A DNA stretch of 8,438 nucleotides from Actinomycetota bacterium. GTDB taxonomy: Bacteria > Actinomycetota > UBA4738. Shown one piece after another: positions 1 to 5,274 of this stretch. The notes under the pieces are model-generated. The model saw only the letters and a list, made by a program, of their open reading frames with translations, was not told where the DNA came from and did not search any database. The stretch lies in the NCBI GenBank assembly GCA_013816105.1, contig JACDEY010000033.1, positions 1 through 8,438 of the forward strand. The letters are read 5' to 3'. Positions within the stretch are counted from its first letter, which is position 1. Every line of letters begins with the position of its first letter. Both the position numbers and the translations under genes were made by a program.

Positions 1-2
1 CC

Positions 3-68
3 CCCGCTCTCCTCGTCATGAAAGGATGGGATGTCGATGAGTTCACCCCGCAAACTGTCCGGCAGTAA
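3..68 (+). other. Possible C-terminal tail of an upstream gene
   Basis: One plus-strand frame is open from the window edge to a TAA at 66-68 and would encode about 21 residues ending MKGWDVDEFTPQTVRQ. The other two plus frames stop at 19-21 and 38-40. It could be the end of a gene lying to the left, 30 bp before the glutaryl-CoA dehydrogenase start, but it is too short to recognise. A minus-strand ATG at 17-19 reading off the edge is an alternative and has no ribosome binding site. I see no clear promoter in 69-98. Confidence 0.2.
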
Positions 69-98
69 CGTGGGCCACACGTACTAGAGTGGGACGCG

Positions 99-1370
99 AT
101 GGCGACAAGGGAGGCCCAGCCCGCCTCGGCGACGGCGGCCACGGTGGAGGCGACTCCGGATCGCCCGCCGGCCTCCGAGGCGGAGCCCCGATCAACGCGC
201 GCGGCGGCGCCCCTCGACCCCCTGGACTTCCTCGACATCGACGCCCTCCTCTCGGAGGAGGAGCGGATGATCCGCGACGCGGTGCGGGGGTTCGTCCGCG
301 ACCGCGTCCTCCCCGGCATCGAGGGATGGTTCGATCGCGGGGAGTTTCCGCGAGAGATCTTCCGCGAGCTGGGCGAGCTCGGCCTCCTCGGGATGCACCT
401 GGAAGGCTACGGGTGCGCCGGGGCGAGCGCCGTCAGCTACGGCCTCGCCTGCATGGAGATGGAGGCCGGAGACAGCGGCTTCCGGAGCGCCGTATCCGTT
501 CAGGGCTCGCTGGCGATGTTTCCCATCTGGAAGTACGGCTCCGAAGCCCAGAAGCAGGCCTGGCTTCCGCGGATGGCGGCCGGCGAGGTGGTCGGGTGCT
601 TCGGGTTGACCGAACCGGACTTCGGCAGCGACCCGTCGCGGATGCGCACGACGGCGCGGCGCGACGGTGACGACTGGATCCTCACCGGCTCGAAGATGTG
701 GATCACGAACGGCGGCATCGCGGACGTCGCCATCGTCTGGGCGCGCGCGGAGGAGGGGGTCCTCGGATTCATCGTGCCGAGGGGCACCGCCGGCTTCTCC
801 ACCAAGGACGTCGGTCGGAAACTCTCCCTTCGTGCCTCGGTGACGTCGGAGCTCGTCTTTGAGGACTGCCGGCTGCCCGGCGACGCCGCACTCCCCGAGG
901 TCCGAGGATTGCGCGGGCCGCTTTCCTGCCTCAACGAGGCGAGGTACGGCATCATCTGGGGAGTCCTCGGAGCCGCGCGGACCTGCTTCGCCACGGCGCT
1001 CGAATACGCGAAGACGCGGGTGCAGTTCGGCAAGCCCATCGGCGGCTTCCAACTGACCCAGCGCAAGCTCGTGGACATGATGGCGGAGATCAACAAGGGC
1101 GCGCTGCTGGCGCTGCATCTCGGGCGCATGAAGGACGAGGGCCGTCTGACTCCCGAGCAGGTCAGCCTGGGGAAGATGAACAACGTACGGGAGGCGCTGA
1201 ATGTGGCCCGCGAGGCGCGAGGCATCCTGGGCGCTAGCGGCATCACGCTCGAGTACCCGGTGATGCGCCACATGAACAACCTCGAGTCGGTGCTCACGTA
1301 CGAGGGCACGAACGAGATCCACACCCTGATCCTCGGCGAGGCCCTCACGGGCCTGCGAGCCTTCACCTAA
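99..1370 (+). CDS. gcdH: Glutaryl-CoA dehydrogenase (decarboxylating type)
   Basis: A 423-aa FAD flavoprotein expected to oxidise and decarboxylate glutaryl-CoA to crotonyl-CoA and CO2 in the cytoplasm, passing electrons to ETF. The full acyl-CoA dehydrogenase fold is present: GCFGLTEPDFGSDPS and the following GSKMWITN segment line the flavin, and YEGTNEIH carries the catalytic base at E402. Residues that mark glutaryl-CoA specificity in the human enzyme are conserved: E122, R129 and S133 in EAGDSGFRSAVS match human E87, R94 and S98. SLRASVTS, CLNEARYGI and LGRMKDEGRLTPEQVSLGK are also glutaryl-CoA-dehydrogenase-like. Homology begins near residue 38 (PLDPLDFLDID), so the first 37 Ala/Pro-rich residues are an extension. 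ATG at 99 has only a weak purine stretch before it, and GTG at 144 is an alternative start. The crotonase gene follows after 8 bp, so the two are probably one transcript. Family assignment is secure. Confidence 0.93.
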   Translation: MATREAQPASATAATVEATPDRPPASEAEPRSTRAAAPLDPLDFLDIDALLSEEERMIRDAVRGFVRDRVLPGIEGWFDRGEFPREIFRELGELGLLGMHLEGYGCAGASAVSYGLACMEMEAGDSGFRSAVSVQGSLAMFPIWKYGSEAQKQAWLPRMAAGEVVGCFGLTEPDFGSDPSRMRTTARRDGDDWILTGSKMWITNGGIADVAIVWARAEEGVLGFIVPRGTAGFSTKDVGRKLSLRASVTSELVFEDCRLPGDAALPEVRGLRGPLSCLNEARYGIIWGVLGAARTCFATALEYAKTRVQFGKPIGGFQLTQRKLVDMMAEINKGALLALHLGRMKDEGRLTPEQVSLGKMNNVREALNVAREARGILGASGITLEYPVMRHMNNLESVLTYEGTNEIHTLILGEALTGLRAFT

Positions 1371-1378
1371 GCTCGCCG

Positions 1379-2206
1379 GTGAGTCCCTTCCGCGCCTCGG
1401 CGGCGTTCACCGGCGAGTGGAAGCACTTCGGCTTCGAGGTCGACCGCGGGGTGGCGACCGTGACCTTCGATCGCCCAGAGAAGCTGAACGCCCTCACCTT
1501 CGAGGTGTACGCCGACCTTCGTGACCTGTTGAGCGAGCTCCCCCAACGCGACGACGTCCGGGTGCTCGTACTCTCGGGGCGAGGGCGCGGGTTCTGCTCG
1601 GGCGGCGACGTCGAGGAGATCATCGGGGCGCTGCGTTCGATGGATCCCAGGGGAGTCCTCGACTTCACGCGGATGACCGGAACCGTCGTGCAGCGGATGC
1701 GCGAGTGCCCGCTCCCGATCATCGCCGCGGTGAACGGCGTGGCCGCGGGCGCCGGGGCCGTCATCGCGCTGGCCGCGGACCTCAGGCTTCTCGCGCGGTC
1801 GGCTTCCTTCGCCTTCCTCTTCACGAAGGTGGGGCTGGCCGGCGCGGACATGGGCTCGGCGTACCTGCTCCCCCGCCTGATCGGCCTCGGCCGGGCCACG
1901 GAGCTGCTGGTCTTGGGCGACACGGTCCCCTCGGACCGCGCCGTGGAGATCGGTCTAGCCGGCCGGATCGTGGAGGACGACGAGCTTCCGGAGGCGGCCT
2001 CGGATCTCGCCCGCCGCCTGGCCGAAGGACCGGGGCTCGCCTACGCGACCACGAAGATGCTTCTCACCCGGGAGATCGACATGGACCTCGCCGGCTCCCT
2101 CGAGCTGGAGGCCATGGCCCAGGCCCTGCTGATGAAGAGCGCCGACCACGCCGAGTTCTACCGGGCGTTCGTGGAGGGCCGGAGCCCGACGTGGTCCGGC
2201 CGGTGA
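1379..2206 (+). CDS. Atypical enoyl-CoA hydratase/isomerase (crotonase) family protein
   Basis: A 275-aa crotonase-fold protein of normal length. The CoA-binding and oxyanion-hole regions are clear: FDRPEKLNALTFEVY (30-44), GRGFCSGGDVEEI (69-81) and AAVNGVAAGAGAVIALAAD (116-134). The two glutamates that add water in rat enoyl-CoA hydratase (E144, E164) are missing; aligned positions are V128 and F148. The only nearby acidic residue is D157 in GLAGADMGSAYLLPR, which resembles the aspartate region of dienoyl-CoA isomerases and 4-chlorobenzoyl-CoA dehalogenase. It may therefore isomerise or hydrolytically open a ring beta-oxo-CoA rather than hydrate; this is inference. From memory, close relatives sit in actinobacterial salicylyl-CoA/aminobenzoyl-CoA clusters. 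The start is GTG, with no Shine-Dalgarno sequence, 8 bp after the gcdH stop, which suggests translational coupling. It converges with the delta-60 gene, 34 bp away. Confidence 0.9.
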   Translation: MSPFRASAAFTGEWKHFGFEVDRGVATVTFDRPEKLNALTFEVYADLRDLLSELPQRDDVRVLVLSGRGRGFCSGGDVEEIIGALRSMDPRGVLDFTRMTGTVVQRMRECPLPIIAAVNGVAAGAGAVIALAADLRLLARSASFAFLFTKVGLAGADMGSAYLLPRLIGLGRATELLVLGDTVPSDRAVEIGLAGRIVEDDELPEAASDLARRLAEGPGLAYATTKMLLTREIDMDLAGSLELEAMAQALLMKSADHAEFYRAFVEGRSPTWSGR

Positions 2207-2224
2207 CGGAACGCCCGTCCGACC
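2202..2224. terminator. Weak hairpin between convergent genes
   Basis: GACGG (2205-2209) and CCGTC (2215-2219) can pair around a 5-nt loop. GGT/ACC can extend the stem past a 2-nt bulge. It overlaps the stop of the crotonase gene and lies just downstream of the delta-60 gene on the other strand. There is no T-run, so it is at best a weak candidate terminator. Confidence 0.25.
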
Positions 2225-2240
2225 TCGACCGGCGAGCGCC

Positions 2241-3428
2241 TCAGCCGAGATAGCGGGCCAGGGCCGGACCCTGCCTGGTCCGGCTCAGGTTGCCGCTCGC
2301 GCCTCCGGCCACGACGATCCTGTCGTCGGGCTGGATCACGAGCTGGGCGACGAACTCGTTCAGCTTCCCGAGCGAGGTGACCACCAGGCCCCCCTCGCCG
2401 AAGCCCGCATCGAGCCGGCCCTCTGGGGTATAGCGGGCGAGCCCCCAGTCCCCCGTGCGCTCAAGGACGTCGTAGTCGACCAGTCCTGCCGCCACGATGT
2501 TGCCGCGGGAATCGATGCCCACGCTGACCCCGCCGTCGTCGCCGTCGTCGGGGAAGACCGTGAACTCCGAGCCGTTCACGCTGAAGGTGGGATCGAGCCT
2601 GCCGTCGGTGGTGTAGCGGGCGATGGCGAAGGCAGAGGTCTCCTCCCCCGGTGGGTCTCCCGAACCAATCGCCACGATCCTGCCGTCAACCTGCAATGCG
2701 AGATCAGCCGCCCCCTCTGTCTCCCCCGGTAGGTCGGCGAAGACCTTTCCCTCCGAGCCGAAGCTCTGGTCCAGGCTTCCGTCGGGGAGGTAGCGGGCGA
2801 GAGCGAACCGGCCGGGATCCGCGACCCCTGCCACGACGATCCTGCCATCCGGCTGGATGGCGAGGGCGTTTGCGAAGCTCTCCCCTCCGGGAAAGCCCGT
2901 CACCACCAGACCGCCCTCGCCGAAGGCGGGATCGAGGTTCCCGTCGGGGAGGTAGCGGGCGAGCGCGAAATTGGCCTTGCCGTAGGTAGGGCTCGCCCTG
3001 GCGAACCCGATCGCGACGATCTTGCCGTCCGACTGCACGGCGAGGTCATCGGCGGCGCTCGGCCCCGTCGGAAACTCGGTAAGCACCTTGCCGTCCCCCC
3101 CGAAACTCCGGTCGAGCGCGCCATTCGGCAGGTAGCGGGCCAGGGCGAAGCGGTATTCGAACTCGACCAAGAAGGCCTCTCCTGCGACGACGACTCTGCC
3201 GTTCTGCTCGATGGCAACGCCTCTGGCTCGGCTTTCCAGTTCGCCGAACCGTGTCGCCACAAAGCCGTCGTCTCCAAAATTGCGATCGAGCGTTCCGTCC
3301 ACGGTGTAGCTGGCCAGGCCAAAGGTCGGGCCGCCACTGGGTCGGACGCTTGTCCCAGCAGGCACAAGTTTCCCGTCGGGCCCTAGAGAGACCGCAAACC
3401 AATTCCCTATGACCGGTTCGACAACCAC
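2241..3428 (-). CDS. Delta-60 repeat protein, probable exported beta-propeller
   Basis: At least 395 aa, made almost entirely of delta-60 repeats: units start at G45, G103, G163, G217, G276 and G337 and are 54-61 residues long. Each follows the pattern GxLDxxFG.GG, then a hydrophobic strand, QPDGRIVVAG, and FALARYLPD. Function is unknown; such proteins are generally envelope or extracellular and this one probably forms a beta-propeller. The GTG at 3426-3428 is the first usual start in this open frame but cuts into the first repeat. The frame continues upstream to 3518, encoding GIGLLLISGSAAQSNA and then GELDPTFGHRG, a signal-peptide-like segment and the start of a seventh repeat. The real gene therefore begins further upstream and its 5' end is disrupted (see 3429-3567). 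Sequence and orientation set it apart from the catabolic genes around it. The last repeat ends exactly at the stop. Confidence 0.85.
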   Translation of the reverse strand: MVVEPVIGNWFAVSLGPDGKLVPAGTSVRPSGGPTFGLASYTVDGTLDRNFGDDGFVATRFGELESRARGVAIEQNGRVVVAGEAFLVEFEYRFALARYLPNGALDRSFGGDGKVLTEFPTGPSAADDLAVQSDGKIVAIGFARASPTYGKANFALARYLPDGNLDPAFGEGGLVVTGFPGGESFANALAIQPDGRIVVAGVADPGRFALARYLPDGSLDQSFGSEGKVFADLPGETEGAADLALQVDGRIVAIGSGDPPGEETSAFAIARYTTDGRLDPTFSVNGSEFTVFPDDGDDGGVSVGIDSRGNIVAAGLVDYDVLERTGDWGLARYTPEGRLDAGFGEGGLVVTSLGKLNEFVAQLVIQPDDRIVVAGGASGNLSRTRQGPALARYLG

Positions 3429-3461
3429 GCCTCGGTGCCCGAATGTAGGGTCGAGCTCACC
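2244..3461 (-). repeat. Seven tandem delta-60 repeats
   Basis: Six complete units lie in the open frame and one begins upstream at GELDPTFG (codon at 3459-3461). At DNA level the stretch coding for ARY appears on the plus strand as TAGCGGGC at 2251, 2431, 2614, 2791, 2953 and 3133, and as TAGCTGGC at 3307. Spacings are 162-183 bp. The units differ enough at DNA level that the array looks old rather than a fresh duplication. Confidence 0.85.
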
Positions 3462-3567
3462 AGCATTTGATTGTGCGGCCGATCCCGAAATGAGGAGGAG
3501 ACCGATCCCCGGCAGTGATCAGCGAGATGGCGACCCCTCGCAGGAATCCATTGCTCCCAATGACCAA
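3429..3567 (-). pseudogene. Frame-disrupted 5' end of the delta-60 gene (signal peptide)
   Basis: In the frame of the delta-60 gene, minus-strand codons from 3518 down to 3429 read PGIGLLLISGSAAQSNA then GELDPTFGHRG, but a TGA at 3519-3521 blocks any normal start. In a neighbouring frame the preceding DNA reads GFLRGVAISLITAG. Removing one base from the four-G run (plus-strand CCCC, 3507-3510) joins them as RGVAISLITAGIGLLLISG, followed by SAAQSNA, a textbook signal peptide. Possible starts for the joined frame are TTG at 3565-3567 or a CTG just before CGAGGGG; neither is strong. A short frame from ATG at 3549-3551 reaches the TGA after ten codons. The lesion may be a true frameshift, an assembly error, or a +1 recoding site. 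Confidence 0.6.
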
Positions 3568-3607
3568 GGCTGGGCCATGGTGCGCATTGGTCAATGAGGG
3601 TCGCCTC

Positions 3608-3636
3608 TTGACTCCATGAGAACGACAGTCTACCTT
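3608..3636 (+). promoter_or_regulatory. Candidate sigma-70 promoter for the cysteine-rich protein
   Basis: TTGACT (3608-3613) matches a -35 box at five of six positions. TACCTT (3631-3636) matches the -10 box at three of six, and the spacer is 17 bp. It lies 44 bp before the well-signalled ATG at 3681. The -10 box is poor, so this is only a candidate. The rest of the 3568-3680 interval shows nothing else convincing. Confidence 0.3.
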
Positions 3637-3666
3637 GCACATGTCTTGTCCGAGGCCCGCCATGCT

Positions 3667-3676
3667 AAAGGAGGGG
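3667..3676 (+). promoter_or_regulatory. Strong ribosome binding site deciding the start at 3681
   Basis: AAAGGAGGGG ends four bases before ATG at 3681-3683, placing AAGGAGG at good spacing. It is the strongest plus-strand Shine-Dalgarno sequence in the window. It indicates that translation begins at 3681 rather than at the ATG at 3749, which has no comparable site. Confidence 0.65.
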
Positions 3677-3680
3677 CAAC

Positions 3681-3748
3681 ATGCTCCGTAGAGGCTGGGC
3701 CACTGGACTCGCCTGCCCCTGACGCTGGTCCTGCCCCTCTCATCCCCG
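3681..3748 (+). pseudogene. Frame-disrupted signal peptide start of the cysteine-rich protein
   Basis: From the well-signalled ATG at 3681 the reading is MLRRGWATGLACP and then TGA at 3720-3722. The frame of the downstream gene reads PLTLVLPLSSPMAAAEEP across the same place. One extra C in the CCCC run at 3716-3719 would join them as MLRRGWATGLACPLTLVLPL followed by SSPMAAA, a positively charged start, hydrophobic core and Ala-x-Ala-type cleavage site. As written, the two parts are out of frame. A -1 slip of a proline tRNA on C CCC just before TGA would give the same product, so recoding is possible; a one-base sequencing or genomic deletion is simpler. Confidence 0.6.
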
Positions 3749-4669
3749 ATGGCGGCGGCGGAGGAGCCCGACGCCGTGTGCATAGGCGACCGTGTCGAGG
3801 TGAAGAACGTCACCGCCGGCGGCAGCCCTATCAGCGATGGCGCGACGGTGCTCGGCGGTACGCTCCTTCGTGGGGAGCTCAAGTACTGCATCCACGAGAT
3901 CCTGGCAGGGTCCTACGCCCCGAAGATCAAATTCTCGCCCCCACTGAGCTACCAGGGGCAGCGTCCGGTCAACACGACCTGGAACGACCACATCTTCACC
4001 AGGGAGTCAGACCTTCAGCCGGACACGAACTATCTGGCCGCGGTCTGGTTCCAGTTCGTGCCATGCGAACTTCCCGGCGCGCCGTACGAGATGATCCCCA
4101 AGCTGAACCGCCCGAACGGCCTGCTGACAGGGGCGACGTTCGACGTCTCCAGCAGCACCACGCCGGGCACCTGCACACAGCCCACAACCACAACGGATGT
4201 TTCGCTCGCGCGGTGCGACGACTCTTTGCCATTCGAGCCCACCACATGGCTCGCCAACGTCAGGAACTCCGACACGGGCTACCCGATCGACCTCACCAAG
4301 CCGGTGCCGGAGGGCTCCAACGTCCGGATGGACTACATCGTATGCGATCCCAACGCGTCCCAGGCGCAGCAGAAGACGTATTGGGGCGGTGTTCAGTTTG
4401 TGCCCAAGTCGGCCACCTGCACAGGTGGAGCGTGCGTCTCGGTCGCCTGGCAGGACGAGGCCACCTTTGTCCTGAAGGACCCGGGCCAGTACCAGCCCTC
4501 CATCACATACCAGACGATGCCGAGGGAGCCCGGCACCTTCGCCTTCTTCCCCCGACTGTTCTCGACTCCGGGAAGCACCCCCGATGCGAACGAGGTCCTG
4601 ACGGGACCGGTGGTCGAGCTTGCGACGTGCAAGCAGAGCGATGATACCTGCACCAATGGGCTGGTCTAG
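3749..4669 (+). CDS. Secreted cysteine-rich two-domain protein of unknown function
   Basis: The open frame gives 306 residues. I do not recognise a family. It has ten cysteines (11, 47, 106, 142, 156, 199, 224, 229, 294, 301), aromatic and beta-rich character and no membrane segment after the start, as expected for an oxidised exported protein. It looks like two related domains, about 11-142 and 156-294: KNV...G..I.D....GGTL.RGELKYC resembles ANVRNSDTGYPIDL with VRMDYIVC, and VNTTWND (74-80) resembles VSVAWQD (230-236), each followed by a QPDTNY or QPSITY segment. Cysteines fall in similar places in both halves. The ATG at 3749 lies within a likely signal-peptide cleavage region (MAAAEEP), so it is probably not the true start; see 3681. 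The gene is divergent from the delta-60 gene, and both products look exported. Base and codon usage look less GC-extreme than in the flanking catabolic genes. Confidence 0.75.
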   Translation: MAAAEEPDAVCIGDRVEVKNVTAGGSPISDGATVLGGTLLRGELKYCIHEILAGSYAPKIKFSPPLSYQGQRPVNTTWNDHIFTRESDLQPDTNYLAAVWFQFVPCELPGAPYEMIPKLNRPNGLLTGATFDVSSSTTPGTCTQPTTTTDVSLARCDDSLPFEPTTWLANVRNSDTGYPIDLTKPVPEGSNVRMDYIVCDPNASQAQQKTYWGGVQFVPKSATCTGGACVSVAWQDEATFVLKDPGQYQPSITYQTMPREPGTFAFFPRLFSTPGSTPDANEVLTGPVVELATCKQSDDTCTNGLV

Positions 4670-4775
4670 CCCAACCGGTGAGACGCTTCCGACGGCCAGC
4701 GCATCGGGGATTTATCGTGGAGTGAGGCCGTGTTGATCCGGGGCCTGTTGACCGCTTCCGTTGATCTTTATCGGC

Positions 4776-4805
4776 CCGTAGGTCACCGATCCGCGGACCT
4801 ATCGG
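4776..4805. promoter_or_regulatory. Inverted repeat upstream of the Rid-family gene
   Basis: TAGGTC (4779-4784) and GACCTA (4796-4801) are perfect inverted arms around 11 bp. CCG (4776-4778) and CGG (4803-4805) extend the symmetry past one extra base. It lies about 55 bp before the Rid start. It could be a regulator-binding site or a transcript hairpin ending the upstream gene; there is no T-run. Nearby, TTGATC/TTGACC-like hexamers recur at 4733, 4748 and 4761. Otherwise I see no gene in 4670-4859. Confidence 0.35.
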
Positions 4806-4817
4806 AACGGAGAGATT

Positions 4818-4838
4818 CTCACTGGACCGGCCGGTGAG
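4818..4838 (+). promoter_or_regulatory. Leader hairpin before the Rid-family gene
   Basis: CTCACTGG (4818-4825) can pair with CCGGTGAG (4831-4838) over eight positions, one a G-U pair, around the loop ACCGG. It contains the palindrome ACCGGCCGGT. It sits 21 bp before the ATG and has no T-run, so a 5' leader structure or operator fits better than a terminator. Confidence 0.35.
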
Positions 4839-4859
4839 TGACCGGGTGCGGCGCTGGAC

Positions 4860-5273
4860 ATGACTCCTTCACCTCATCGGCTGGTCAACCCGGAGTCGCT
4901 GGCGCCTGCGGTGGGGTTTTCGCACGCGATGGTCGCGGCGCCCGGCCGAACCGTCTACCTGGGCGGCCAGACGGCCCACGACTCCGAGGGCAAGCTCCAG
5001 GGCGAAACGCTGGTGGACCAGTTCGACGCCACCCTGGCGAACGTCGTGCGGACGCTGGACGCGGCGGGGGCGCGCCAGGAGCACCTCGTCTCGCTCCACA
5101 TCTTCGTCACGGATGCCGCTGCCTACCGATCCTCGCTCGCGCAGATCGGTGAGTCCTATCGGCGCCACCTGGGACGGCACTTCCCCGCCATGGCCCTGTT
5201 CGAGGTCAGGGGTCTGTTCGATCCTGATGCCCGGGTCGAGGTGACCGGCGTCGCGGTGATCCCACCCACCTGA
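4860..5273 (+). CDS. Rid-family (YjgF/YER057c/UK114) protein lacking the catalytic arginine
   Basis: A 137-aa single-domain protein of standard Rid length, cytosolic and probably a trimer. Family signatures are VYLGGQTAHDSEGKL (32-46), the helix QFDATLANVVRTLDAAG (54-70), LHIFVTDAAAYRSS (79-92) and FPAMALFEVRGLFDPDARVEV (108-128). RidA proteins that hydrolyse enamine/imine intermediates carry an arginine in FPAR; here it is M111. The acidic residue matching E. coli E120 is kept (E127). It belongs to the Rid subfamilies without the arginine, whose reaction is not settled. In this cluster it could act on an enamine formed from an aminated ring-CoA, but that is inference. The start has only a weak ribosome binding site and follows a leader hairpin. 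Its stop is one base from the stop of the convergent acyl-CoA dehydrogenase. Confidence 0.9.
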   Translation: MTPSPHRLVNPESLAPAVGFSHAMVAAPGRTVYLGGQTAHDSEGKLQGETLVDQFDATLANVVRTLDAAGARQEHLVSLHIFVTDAAAYRSSLAQIGESYRRHLGRHFPAMALFEVRGLFDPDARVEVTGVAVIPPT

Positions 5274-5274
5274 C

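Noticed and set aside
192..1322. Long minus-strand open frame opposite glutaryl-CoA dehydrogenase
   Set aside because: It is a mirror frame of a GC-rich gene. Its translation is Arg/His/Pro-rich with no domain, and the plus strand carries an unambiguous enzyme.
2251..3314. Regular TAGCGGGC recurrences as a CRISPR-like or noncoding repeat array
   Set aside because: The spacing of 162-183 bp and frame match the delta-60 protein repeats exactly; they encode the ARY motif.
3457..3891. Minus-strand frame across the divergent region as a separate gene
   Set aside because: Only its end (GFLRGVAISLITAG) looks protein-like and it is better explained as the displaced start of the delta-60 signal peptide. 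The rest overlaps the cysteine-rich gene.
3616..4644. Alternative plus-strand frame overlapping the cysteine-rich gene
   Set aside because: Translation is Arg/His-rich without repeats or motifs, while the other frame shows a duplicated domain and ordered cysteines.
1376..4838. Octamer CCGGTGAG at 1376, 4675 and 4831, near gene ends or starts
   Set aside because: Short GC-rich word containing GTGA, expected often in this DNA. Positions relative to genes are inconsistent, so a shared signal is not supported.
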